A DNA stretch of 64,000 nt from Bacteroidia bacterium (GTDB taxonomy: Bacteria > Bacteroidota > Bacteroidia > J057 > JADKCL01): positions 186,001-250,000 of the forward strand of contig JACJYV010000001.1 in assembly GCA_020635905.1 (NCBI GenBank), given 5' to 3'. Each line of letters begins with the position of its first letter. Position 1 is the first letter of the stretch. The position numbers and the translations under genes are program-made. The notes beneath the pieces are model-generated. The model was not told the DNA's origin. It made no database searches and saw only the letters and a list, made by a program, of their open reading frames with translations. Of the stretch, positions 7,835-15,757 are shown piece by piece.

Positions 7835-9463
7835 CTACTTCACCACATCCCTTGATTTCGCCCCATTGGCTTCCAGAAAACGGTAATCCTTCTCCCCTTC
7901 TTTTTCCTTCTGGCGAATAACATCAAGGGAACGCTTATACTTGGTGCGGATCACGTCGGCCATGGTGCGGCCTTCCAGCTTGGATTCAGCCCAGCTGATC
8001 ACATCCAGATAATTCATGCTGCGCACTTCGCGGGGATCGTACAGCATTTCGTTGAGCTTCTCGATCAGGCCGGGCAGGGATTCGGTCAGGGTAAGAAGAT
8101 GCCCGCTGTTGTCGAGCACGCCGCGGTTGTCGGTCATTTTGCGCACAAAACCAATCACTGCCTTCTCAAAGCCGTTCATGCGATTGCGCTTAAAAATAAA
8201 GCGATAGGTATTCTTGATGCGGTAATCGAGCAATTCGTAATTGTCCAGTTCCAGCAAAATGAACAGGTTCATGATCCGCGCAATGGACTCCAGGTCCTCC
8301 CTGATCTCGTTGCGGGGCTCGTTGAGCAGCTTATTATTCCACTTAAGGGCTTCACGCGGATAACCCGCCATAAAGTAAAGGTAAGCCGTGAAATAATAGA
8401 CCATCAGTTCCTGGGCCTTGCTGACAGGCGCTTCCAGCTTTTCCCGCTCCTCCTGAATCTCCTGGATCACCTTCATCCCCAGCACAGATTCGCCCATATT
8501 GACCGCGCGGGCCAGTTTCAGGAGCGACCAACGCTCATACTTAACGATTTCGTCCTTGGCTCCACGGGTTTTGAGTTGCTGCAACTGGTCGAGGGCTTCA
8601 AAACCCTCCTCATCTTCGCGCAGAATGAAATGAAAGCGGGCCTTGTCGTACAATTGCTCCATGTACACCTCAAAATTATCGAGGCGAATCTCTGCATAAT
8701 CCTCAAAAATATCGAGCATGCGGCGGGTCACGGTCAGCGACTCGCGTACTTTGCGCTCGAAGTTGAAGCCCAGCTTGCGCAGGTTGAGGTATTCCAGCAG
8801 GGCCCTTTTGGAAAGGGCCATATTTTCTCCCGCCATGAGTGGCGATTGGGTCACCTCAGAATACAATTCAGATTCGCGGGGTTTTTCCACTTCGTGAACC
8901 GTATTACGAATAATATAAGCTTTGTCGGCCAGGTGGCGATACTGCCGCAGATTTTCCAGCTTTTCCGAGACCTGAATTTCCTTTTCCTGAATCAGTTCGA
9001 TCAGACCGCGGAACATTTTCAGGTCATTGGTGCGGGTGAGAATGATACGCTCAAACTCAAGCAACTGCAGCAATTCATAGAAATTCTCTGCACTCTCGGC
9101 CTTGCTCTTGGCCTTGCGCAGCAGCTTGGAAGCGTGCTGAAAGAGGTTTTTCTCAATCAGAATTTTGACCTGAAAACAAAGGGTGCTGAGCTCTGCGTCA
9201 TGCTCCTTATAATAATAGGCCAGGGATTTGAGAATGAGTTTGTAGAGGTAATTTTTGGCCACTGCCAGCTGATTGGAAATGGGGTCGCCGGCAAAAAACT
9301 TGAGTATCTTCTTTTCGTTATAGACCTTTTGCTTGTCGGTCAGATCAAACAACTGAATGTACTTTTTGTCGCCGGAGGTTAACTGGGTGAGCAGCTTAAA
9401 ATTGCGCTTCTCTCCTTTTGTTAACGATTGTACCAGCTCAAATAATGCGTCGTTTTTCTGCAT
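7835..9463 (-). CDS. Conserved helical protein of unknown function, 542 aa
   Basis: I do not recognise a named family. The protein is cytoplasmic, lacks a signal peptide or membrane segment, and is almost entirely alpha-helical, rich in Leu, Glu, Lys and Arg with paired-helix patterns like TPR or other solenoid repeats ('AKNYLYKLILKSLAYYYKE', 'YYFTAYLYFMAGYPREALKW'). The N-terminus 'FELVQSLTKGEKRNFKLL' is a helix-rich entry segment often seen in Bacteroidota proteins of this kind. I chose ATG at 9463; the frame also offers GTG two codons upstream. It is a single gene, with array B at its 3' end and a gap of over 350 bases upstream. Confidence 0.8.
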   Translation of the reverse strand: MQKNDALFELVQSLTKGEKRNFKLLTQLTSGDKKYIQLFDLTDKQKVYNEKKILKFFAGDPISNQLAVAKNYLYKLILKSLAYYYKEHDAELSTLCFQVKILIEKNLFQHASKLLRKAKSKAESAENFYELLQLLEFERIILTRTNDLKMFRGLIELIQEKEIQVSEKLENLRQYRHLADKAYIIRNTVHEVEKPRESELYSEVTQSPLMAGENMALSKRALLEYLNLRKLGFNFERKVRESLTVTRRMLDIFEDYAEIRLDNFEVYMEQLYDKARFHFILREDEEGFEALDQLQQLKTRGAKDEIVKYERWSLLKLARAVNMGESVLGMKVIQEIQEEREKLEAPVSKAQELMVYYFTAYLYFMAGYPREALKWNNKLLNEPRNEIREDLESIARIMNLFILLELDNYELLDYRIKNTYRFIFKRNRMNGFEKAVIGFVRKMTDNRGVLDNSGHLLTLTESLPGLIEKLNEMLYDPREVRSMNYLDVISWAESKLEGRTMADVIRTKYKRSLDVIRQKEKEGEKDYRFLEANGAKSRDVVK

Positions 9464-9818
9464 CCGCACTCAGTGTGTGTTGAATTTGATTTCCACCCAA
9501 ACCTCCTAAGAACGGCGAAAATCCATTTTTCCCTAACCGCCCTTAAATTGAAACTTTATTGATCCTGAAAAAAAACAATAATCTAAAAATTACAACATGT
9601 GACAGTTTAGGAATCAGTTCATTTTGCCATACCATTCGAAATGAAAGATATTAATTTTCGCCCGTACTTCAAAACTTCAAAAAGGGAAATACCCGACCTT
9701 CCCAATGATTTAAACATCCGTATTTCAAGACTTTTTAAATAGACAGACCGGGTTCAGGTGAGGATAAATTGTCGATAAGATGGTTCGTTCATGTTGCCTG
9801 AATTTGTAATTTGGCCCC
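9464..9818. other. Intergenic region, divergent promoters
   Basis: This AT-rich gap lies between the divergent 542-aa gene and the pterin dehydratase gene and must carry both promoters. I see no ORF, hairpin terminator, RNA gene or heptad repeat in it. Confidence 0.5.
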
Positions 9819-10100
9819 ATGAATGCCTATTACGCAAAAGAAGAAGTTGAAAGCCGCCTGGTTTTTCTGACGGGTTGGAAATTCCGGGAAAATGGCATTG
9901 AAAAAGATTTTGAATTCCGCGACTTTGTCCGCTGTTTTGCTTTCATGACCTGTGTGGCCATGGAAGCCGAGCGCATGAATCACCATCCGGATTGGTCAAA
10001 TTCTTACAACAAAGTAAAAGTCCGTCTGACCACCCACAGCGCTGGCGGTGTTACGGATCAGGATTTTAAACTGGCCGAACGGATCGAAAAATACGCATAA
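9819..10100 (+). CDS. 4a-hydroxytetrahydrobiopterin dehydratase
   Basis: The 93-residue protein is the normal length for pterin-4a-carbinolamine dehydratase. The active-site signature is intact: 'EAERMNHHPDWSNSYNKVKV' supplies E-x3-[H]-H-P-x-W-x-x-x-Y, and 'TTHSAGGVTDQD' supplies the later His and Asp. It dehydrates 4a-hydroxytetrahydrobiopterin after aromatic amino-acid hydroxylation, or it may act in general pterin/molybdopterin housekeeping, since no aromatic hydroxylase is in view. Its stop codon overlaps the dUTPase start by one base (TAATG), so the genes are translationally coupled. It is the first gene of a long plus-strand operon. Confidence 0.92.
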   Translation: MNAYYAKEEVESRLVFLTGWKFRENGIEKDFEFRDFVRCFAFMTCVAMEAERMNHHPDWSNSYNKVKVRLTTHSAGGVTDQDFKLAERIEKYA

Positions 10101-10534
10101 TGCAGCAGGTAAAAATCGTCAACCAGTCTCCCCATGACCTCCCCCACTACGCCACCGGGCAATCGGCTGGCATGGATCTGAGGGCCAATCTGGAGAAGCC
10201 CATAACCTTAAAACCGCTTCAGAGAGCATTGATTCCCACGGGATTGCGCATAGAACTTCCCGCTGGCTACGAAGCCCAGATTCGTCCCCGTTCGGGACTG
10301 GCTTATAAACACGGGATCACAGTCCTCAATTCGCCCGGCACCATTGATGCAGATTACCGCGGCGACATTGGAGTGATTTTGATTAATCTGGGGCAGGAAC
10401 CTTTTGAGGTGGTCCCGGGTGAACGCATTGCCCAGATGGTGGTGGCCCGGTATGAACAGATCAACTGGCAGGAAACAACCCAACTCAGCGAAACAGACCG
10501 TGGAGCTGGTGGTTTTGGCCACACAGGAAAATAA
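10100..10534 (+). CDS. dut: dUTP diphosphatase (trimeric dUTPase)
   Basis: The enzyme hydrolyses dUTP to dUMP and PPi, preventing uracil incorporation and feeding dTMP synthesis. All five conserved motifs of trimeric dUTPases are present in its 144 residues: motif 1 'SAGMDLRA' (22-29), motif 2 'RPRSGLAYKHG' (62-72), motif 3 'GTIDADYRGDIGV' (80-92) with the catalytic Asp, motif 4 'GERIAQMVV' (107-115) and the C-terminal P-loop-like motif 5 'RGAGGFGHTG' (134-143). Length and motif spacing are typical. It overlaps the upstream gene by one base and is followed 40 bases later by a nucleotidyltransferase gene. Confidence 0.97.
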   Translation: MQQVKIVNQSPHDLPHYATGQSAGMDLRANLEKPITLKPLQRALIPTGLRIELPAGYEAQIRPRSGLAYKHGITVLNSPGTIDADYRGDIGVILINLGQEPFEVVPGERIAQMVVARYEQINWQETTQLSETDRGAGGFGHTGK

Positions 10535-10574
10535 AATTCACTAAATTTACCCAATACACACCACGAAAACAGGA

Positions 10575-11582
10575 ATGAAGATCATTATCCCCATGGCCGG
10601 ACGCGGGTCAAGACTCAGGCCCCACACCCTCACCGTCCCCAAGCCCCTGCTGCCCGTAGGTGGAAAACCCATTGTACAGCGCCTCGCCGAAGATATCGTG
10701 GGCCTGTATCAGGGGGGAGTGGAGGAAATTGCCTTTATCATTGGTCGTTTTGGGGAGGAAGTGGAAAAAGATCTGCTCGAAGTGGCAGCCAAGCTCGGGG
10801 CCAAAGGCCGCATTTTTTACCAGGATACGCCTTTGGGCACCGCCCACGCCATCTACCAGGCCAGAGAGTGCATGGATGGTGAATTGATCATTGCCTTTGC
10901 TGATACCCTTTTTCGGGCAGATTTCAAACTGGATCGCCAGGCCGACGGAGTGATCTGGGTAAGGCAGGTGAATAATCCTGAAATATTTGGGGTGGTTACC
11001 CTGGATGAGCAAGGCACGATTCTGGGTATGGTGGAAAAACCCACTGAATTCGTATCTGATCTGGCCATCATTGGGATATACTACATTCGCAATGGCGCCG
11101 GGCTGAGAGAGGAAATCAAATACCTGCTCGACCATAATATCACGGCCAAAGGGGAATACCAACTGACAGATGCCCTTGAAAATATGCGCCTGAAAGGCGG
11201 CATTCTGAAAGCTGGTCCAGTCAATGACTGGATGGATTGCGGCAATAAGGACAATGTCCTCGATACCAATGCCAGCATACTCGGCTACGATCACCAGGAT
11301 CGCAAAAACCTGCGGGGAGCGAACCTGAAACTCGAAAACAGCATCATCATTGAACCCTGCTTTGTGGGAGATAATGTTTCCCTGAAAAATTCGGTCATCG
11401 GCCCAAACGTTTCCCTGGGAAACAATACCCGGGTTGAAAATGCCGTTGTAAGTGAATCACTGGTACAGAACAACAGCAACATTCAGAACGTTGTCCTGCA
11501 CAGGGCCATGATCGGCAGCAATGCCGAAATTGTGCGCAGCGCAGACTCGTTTGATCTGGGAGATTTCTCCCGCCTGAAATAG
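10575..11582 (+). CDS. NDP-sugar pyrophosphorylase (nucleotidyltransferase)
   Basis: The N-terminal ~230 residues are a nucleotidyltransferase domain with the signature 'IIPMAGRGSRLRPHTLTVPK', 'PLLPVGGKPI', a metal-binding Asp in 'IIAFADTLF' and 'VEKP' in the sugar site. The C-terminal ~90 residues are hexapeptide repeats ('NSIIEPCFVGDNVSLKNSVI') forming a left-handed beta-helix. The family makes NDP-sugars from NTP and sugar-1-phosphate; whether this is dTTP/UTP-glucose, GTP-mannose or another pair is not decided by sequence. Its position next to envelope genes and within 20 kb of rfbB suggests surface polysaccharide precursors. It is three bases from the next ORF. Confidence 0.88.
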   Translation: MKIIIPMAGRGSRLRPHTLTVPKPLLPVGGKPIVQRLAEDIVGLYQGGVEEIAFIIGRFGEEVEKDLLEVAAKLGAKGRIFYQDTPLGTAHAIYQARECMDGELIIAFADTLFRADFKLDRQADGVIWVRQVNNPEIFGVVTLDEQGTILGMVEKPTEFVSDLAIIGIYYIRNGAGLREEIKYLLDHNITAKGEYQLTDALENMRLKGGILKAGPVNDWMDCGNKDNVLDTNASILGYDHQDRKNLRGANLKLENSIIIEPCFVGDNVSLKNSVIGPNVSLGNNTRVENAVVSESLVQNNSNIQNVVLHRAMIGSNAEIVRSADSFDLGDFSRLK

Positions 11583-11585
11583 CCC

Positions 11586-13319
11586 ATGAAAGCACTGCAT
11601 TACATACTGATCACAGGAATGGTCCTTGCCTTGGGCGCAGCCGGGTGCAAAACCCCCAAAGCGGCCTCTAAAGGCCGCACCAAAAACCCCTCTGTGACCA
11701 CAGAGGACAAGCAAAAGGTGGATTATTTTTATGTGGAAGCCGCCACTCAGTATGTGCAGGGCAATCTCAGAGAGGCCATCGGCCTCTACGGCCAGGTGCT
11801 GGAACTCGATCCCGCAAACCACGCCGCCATGTACAACATCGGCAAGCTCTTTTTTGAAATGAGCGATTATGAATCTGCCACCCAGTACGCCAAAAATGCC
11901 GTAAAACTCGAAAAGGACAACTTCTGGTACTACGGCTTGCTGGCCGATTCCTACGAGCGCCAGAACGATTACGACAAAGCCATAGAAGTACTGGAATCCA
12001 TGATTTCCAAATTCCCGGACGATCATAATTCCTATTTTAACCTGGCCCAACTCTACACCCGCAAGAAAAAATACGCCGAGGCCATCACCGTTTACGACAA
12101 ACTCGAAGCCAAAACGGGCCTCAATGAAGACATTTCCTTTCGCAAACACCAGCTTTACCTGCTACTGGGAGACAATGAAAAGGCCCTGGCCGAGATTCAA
12201 AGTCTGATTCAGGTCAATCCCTATAATGCAGAATATTATCAGGTGCTGTACGACATGCACATGATGAACGGAGAGAAGGAAAAAGGCTTCGCCGTGTTGC
12301 ACAAGATTCTGGAAATCGACCCGGGCAATGGATTTGCCCTGTTTTCCCTGGCCGACCACTACAAGGCCATGGGTGAAATGAAAAAATCGGACGAATACCT
12401 GTTCCGTGCCTTCAGAAATCCAGCCATTGAGTTGGAAAGCAAAGTGGCCCTCATTGCAGGGTTGGTGCCTTTTATGAAAACCAGCGAAGAAGTGAAGGGC
12501 CGCATGGAAAAATTGTCTCAAATATTATTTGAAATGTATCCAGAATCGGCCCAGGTATTTGGCATCCGCGGCGACATCTACCGCCAGGCTGGTCAGCCCG
12601 ATTCCTCCCGTTACTATTACCACCGTGCGCTCGATCTGGAGCCTGCCAACGAGGGCATCTGGCAGGAAGTGCTTTTTCTGGATTCTGAACAGGAAGATTT
12701 CCCAGCGCTCAAAAAAGATGCGGAAAATGCCCTGGAATTATTCCCCAATCAACCTCTTTTTCACTACTTCAACGGAGTAGCCAGCTCGCGCATGGACGAA
12801 AACGAGGAAGCCATTTATTCCTTCGAAAAGATCAAAAAACTGGGTTCCACCAATAACGAATTGCTGACCCAGACCTACCACCAACTGGCTGAATTATACC
12901 ACGACATTAAGGAATATTCTAAATCTGATGAAAACTTCGATCTTGCCCTGGAACTGAATCCGGGCAATGCCACACTTCTCAATAATTACGCGTATTACCT
13001 TTCCCTTCGCGACGAAAGGCTGGAGGATGCGGCCGCCATGGTCAGCAAAGCCCTGGATCTGGAGCCCAATAATGCTGCCTTCCAGGACACCTACGGCTGG
13101 ATTTTGTACCAAATGGGCAAATTCAAAGAAGCAGAGGAATGGATAGGTAAAGCGCTGGCCCTGGGCGGAAGCGCCGAGGTGGCCGAACATTATGGAGACG
13201 TCTGGTATAAATTGGGGGACAAAGAAAAAGCCCTGGAATACTGGAAGAAAGCCCAGCAAATGGGGGCCAAAGACCTCAGGATCGATGATAAACTCAACAC
13301 AAGCAAGGCCAACCAATAA
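11586..13319 (+). CDS. TPR-repeat lipoprotein
   Basis: The 577-residue protein starts with a lipoprotein signal peptide whose lipobox ends 'LGAAGC'. Twelve or more tetratricopeptide repeats follow, with classic 'A-x-x-x-Y-x-x-x-L-x-x-x-P' spacing (for example 'REAIGLYGQVLELDPANHAA' and 'AMVSKALDLEPNNAAF'). It should be anchored in the envelope and act as a protein-interaction scaffold; a specific partner cannot be named. The order dUTPase, nucleotidyltransferase, TPR lipoprotein, DUF4292 protein, EnvC-like protein is a recurrent Bacteroidota arrangement, as far as I recall. Its end overlaps the start of the DUF4292 gene by 35 bases. Confidence 0.88.
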   Translation: MKALHYILITGMVLALGAAGCKTPKAASKGRTKNPSVTTEDKQKVDYFYVEAATQYVQGNLREAIGLYGQVLELDPANHAAMYNIGKLFFEMSDYESATQYAKNAVKLEKDNFWYYGLLADSYERQNDYDKAIEVLESMISKFPDDHNSYFNLAQLYTRKKKYAEAITVYDKLEAKTGLNEDISFRKHQLYLLLGDNEKALAEIQSLIQVNPYNAEYYQVLYDMHMMNGEKEKGFAVLHKILEIDPGNGFALFSLADHYKAMGEMKKSDEYLFRAFRNPAIELESKVALIAGLVPFMKTSEEVKGRMEKLSQILFEMYPESAQVFGIRGDIYRQAGQPDSSRYYYHRALDLEPANEGIWQEVLFLDSEQEDFPALKKDAENALELFPNQPLFHYFNGVASSRMDENEEAIYSFEKIKKLGSTNNELLTQTYHQLAELYHDIKEYSKSDENFDLALELNPGNATLLNNYAYYLSLRDERLEDAAAMVSKALDLEPNNAAFQDTYGWILYQMGKFKEAEEWIGKALALGGSAEVAEHYGDVWYKLGDKEKALEYWKKAQQMGAKDLRIDDKLNTSKANQ

Positions 13320-14100
13320 ATTCATTCCCCTGCTGATTGCAGCCCTGCTCCCCCTGCTCTGGCTGGGCGGATGCAAAAATCGTGGATTGAAACCCGCCAA
13401 AGGTCCGGCCATCAAGGAAATTAACCAATTGCTGGCCCTCAATCAGGCCGAAAACCTGGATTTTAAAACCTGGTCGGCCAAGGGAAAAGGGCAATACGAC
13501 GGTCCAGACCAATCCCTGGGCTTCAGCTACAAAATTGTAATTGCCAAAGACAGCATTATCTGGGGCTCCCTGACCAAATTTGGCTATGAAGGGTTGCGCA
13601 TGCTGGTGGACCAGGATTCTATTCACTTAAGGGTCACTGACAGCAAGGAACTGATCACTTGTGATTACCGCATCATCAGCAATATGATTGGCATGCAGGT
13701 TGATTTTCAAATAATGCAAAGTCTGATCGTGGGCAATACCCATTTCTTACCTGATTCCCTCCAACACGACGGCAGCAATAAAGAAGCAGTAAAAGTTTCC
13801 GGCAAATATGGCGCGGCCAATCTGGAATATTTTATCGACCGCAGCCTTCATAAACTGGTCAAACTCAACGCGGACGATCCCCTGCGGGAAGCAAAAACCT
13901 CGGCCATCTGGTCTGAATTTCAAAAATTGGGCGACCAGGTTGCCGCGCACAGCCTTTCCATTCAGGTGGAGGGCAAAGACCAGACCCACATTACCTTCAA
14001 CCACTCTGAAATCGAACTTAATGGGGAAAATCCCCGCTTCCCTTTTAATGTCCCAGATTCTTATACCCGTAAAGGCTGCCCCATCCAAAATGGCAAATAA
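13285..14100 (+). CDS. DUF4292 lipoprotein (LolB-like fold)
   Basis: The ATG at 13285 is preferred over an upstream in-frame ATG at 13192 because it directly precedes the signal peptide 'KFIPLLIAALLPLLWLGGC', whose lipobox Cys would be lipidated. The mature ~240 residues match the DUF4292 pattern: 'FKTWSAKGKGQYDG', 'FSYKIVIAKDSIIWGSL', 'GYEGLRMLVDQDSIHL' and a C-terminal 'PFNVPDSY'. DUF4292 proteins are predicted to share the half-barrel fold of LolA/LolB and have been suggested to carry lipoproteins or other lipids. The start overlaps the TPR gene by 35 bases and the end overlaps the EnvC-like gene by 11 bases, so the three are tightly coupled. Confidence 0.88.
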   Translation: MINSTQARPTNKFIPLLIAALLPLLWLGGCKNRGLKPAKGPAIKEINQLLALNQAENLDFKTWSAKGKGQYDGPDQSLGFSYKIVIAKDSIIWGSLTKFGYEGLRMLVDQDSIHLRVTDSKELITCDYRIISNMIGMQVDFQIMQSLIVGNTHFLPDSLQHDGSNKEAVKVSGKYGAANLEYFIDRSLHKLVKLNADDPLREAKTSAIWSEFQKLGDQVAAHSLSIQVEGKDQTHITFNHSEIELNGENPRFPFNVPDSYTRKGCPIQNGK

Positions 14101-15310
14101 AATCCATCTTCTGACCCGTACCCTGATCCTGGTGAGCTGCCTGCTATTGGTGGCTGGAAAAGGATTTACCCAGTCTGGCGCAGCCTCTGACAAGAAAAAA
14201 ATGCTCGAAATCGAGCGTAAACAGATCGAAAAAGAGATAGCCATCGCCAACCGTCTGCTCAAGGAAACACAGGCCAAAAAGGAAAAATCCCTGGCCGAGC
14301 TCAAACTTCTCCAGCAACAAATCGTGCTGAGGGAAGAGTTGGTCATGAAACTCAACGGAGAAGTTGGTGAGGTTTCCAATGAAATTGGGGTGCTCAACGT
14401 GCAGATTGATACCCTGAAAGCCCAGATTTTGCGCATCCAGACTGATTATGGGAAACTGGCTTACGCGATGTACAAAAGTACCAATCAGAAACCCCGTGCT
14501 TTTTATGTATTCAGCGCCAAATCCTTCAACGACGGCTTCAACCGCATCCGTTATTTTCAGGAATTTTCCCGCTATCAAACCACCCAACTGGAGCTGATTC
14601 GCCGCTCGCGGGCCATTCTGGAACGTAAAAAACTGGACCTGGAAGGCAAAAAGCTGGAAAAGGAACAGCTGATGAACCGTCAGAAGCTGGAGCAACAAAA
14701 GCTGGGTAATTCTCGCAAAAAACAGGACGAGCTGTACAAAAATCTCAAGCAGGACGAAAATAATTATCAACAGCAGATTTCAGAAAAGCAAAAGCAGTTG
14801 AATGCCCTGAAAAAGGAGATTCAGAAGATCATTGAGGCCGAAACGGCCGCCATTGCCAGCAAGGGAAATCAGGATATTTTGCTGCCCCTTTCGCAGGAAT
14901 TCAAGGATAATCAGGGCAAACTGCCCTGGCCCCTGCCCACCAGCAAAGGGGTGATCACGGCCCGTTTTGGCAAGCAGACCGACGTGCATGGCCTGGAATG
15001 GGATAATACAGGTATCGACATTGCAACCACGGAAGACCAGGAAATCAGGGCTGTATTTGGCGGAAAAGTGGTGCAATTGGTCAAAATGCCTGGCTTTGGC
15101 AACTTGATTGTGCTGCAACACGGGCAATATTACACCGCCTACACCAACCTTAAAACGGTGTCAATTGCCAAAGGCGACCAGGTCGAAAAGCTGCAAAGCA
15201 TTGGCACAGCCCGCACGGACAAGGCTTCGGGCGAAACCACCATCCACTTTGAAATGTATCAGGGGCAAACTCCCATAAACCCTGAAGCATGGCTTGTGCG
15301 TAAAAAATAG
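14090..15310 (+). CDS. EnvC-like murein hydrolase activator (degenerate M23/LytM)
   Basis: The ATG at 14090 precedes a signal peptide ('LILVSCLLLVAGKGFTQ'). Residues ~30-265 are a long coiled coil rich in Lys, Glu and Gln; residues ~285-400 form a LytM/M23 domain. Key metal ligands are altered: the usual H-x-G-x-D is 'NTGIDIA' (no first His), the usual H-x-H becomes 'YTAYTNL', and the last HxH is 'TIHFEM' with only the second His. This pattern fits EnvC/NlpD-type proteins, which do not cleave peptidoglycan but activate amidases during division. The start lies inside the end of the DUF4292 gene. An in-frame upstream extension to 13808 lacks a signal peptide and overlaps the DUF4292 coding region, so I reject it. 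Confidence 0.88.
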   Translation: MANKIHLLTRTLILVSCLLLVAGKGFTQSGAASDKKKMLEIERKQIEKEIAIANRLLKETQAKKEKSLAELKLLQQQIVLREELVMKLNGEVGEVSNEIGVLNVQIDTLKAQILRIQTDYGKLAYAMYKSTNQKPRAFYVFSAKSFNDGFNRIRYFQEFSRYQTTQLELIRRSRAILERKKLDLEGKKLEKEQLMNRQKLEQQKLGNSRKKQDELYKNLKQDENNYQQQISEKQKQLNALKKEIQKIIEAETAAIASKGNQDILLPLSQEFKDNQGKLPWPLPTSKGVITARFGKQTDVHGLEWDNTGIDIATTEDQEIRAVFGGKVVQLVKMPGFGNLIVLQHGQYYTAYTNLKTVSIAKGDQVEKLQSIGTARTDKASGETTIHFEMYQGQTPINPEAWLVRKK

Positions 15311-15364
15311 TGGGAACCGAAAAAAAATTCCTATTTTTGAAGTGTAATTTAAATAGCAGACAAT

Positions 15365-15553
15365 ATGTTTGGATTAGGCGTACAGGAATTACTGATTATT
15401 TTATTTGTAGTTCTGTTGCTCTTCGGAGCTAAAAAACTTCCCGAACTGGCCCGTGGAATGGGTCGGGGAATTCGTGAATTCAAGGACGCTTCGCGTGAAA
15501 TCAAGCGCGAAATCGACACCGAAACCCAGGAGCCCCGCAAACTCGAGCAATAA
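15365..15553 (+). CDS. tatA: Sec-independent translocase subunit TatA/TatE
   Basis: The 62-residue protein has a short N-terminal transmembrane helix ('QELLIILFVVLLLFGAKKL'), the conserved 'FG-x-K-K-L-P-E' hinge and an amphipathic helix ('ARGMGRGIREFKDASREIK') with a charged tail. This is the standard TatA/E pore-forming subunit for folded twin-arginine substrates; TatC is not in the window. TatA and TatE cannot be separated by sequence alone. It follows the EnvC-like gene by 54 bases, with a TATTTTTG element at 15332-15339 that could be its own promoter. A strong terminator follows. Confidence 0.93.
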   Translation: MFGLGVQELLIILFVVLLLFGAKKLPELARGMGRGIREFKDASREIKREIDTETQEPRKLEQ

Positions 15554-15635
15554 AATTGCCGGTTTGTATCTCCTCATTTCGAAACAACCTTTCAGGTTGC
15601 TTCTGAAATCCTGATGAAATAATCTGACTTTACAA

Positions 15636-15660
15636 GGGCATCTTCCAGATGCCCTTTTTT
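15636..15660 (+). terminator. Rho-independent terminator after tatA
   Basis: GGGCATCT pairs perfectly with AGATGCCC around a 3-base loop and is followed by a run of six T. It closes the 9.8-15.6 kb operon. A second small hairpin (TAAACCGC/GCGGTTTA, 15663-15680) lies just downstream. Confidence 0.9.
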
Positions 15661-15680
15661 ATTAAACCGCTTGCGGTTTA

Positions 15681-15757
15681 GTTGTGAGTTGTAAGTTCTA
15701 AGTTTCCTTTAGAAATCAGAAACCAACAACTACCAACTACCAACCAACTACCACCTA
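15681..15757. repeat. Heptad tandem repeat array D (GTTGTGA arm and CTACCAA arm)
   Basis: Eleven consecutive 7-bp blocks run through the gap between tatA and the convergent lipase gene. The left arm has units such as GTTGTGA, GTTGTAA and GTTCTAA; the right arm has CCAACAA, CTACCAA (twice), CCAACTA and CCACCTA, roughly the reverse complement of the left-arm theme. The last unit contains the TAG stop of the lipase gene (complement of 15755-15757). Confidence 0.8.

Noticed and set aside
8099..9382. A 427-residue plus-strand frame antisense to the 542-aa gene
   Set aside because: Hydrophobic, His- and Gln-rich composition of a reverse-complement shadow; the opposite frame is a coherent helical protein with a good start.
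13192..13284. Upstream extension of the DUF4292 gene
   Set aside because: It would add 31 hydrophilic residues before the signal peptide and lies within the TPR gene; the Met directly before the lipoprotein signal is the better start.
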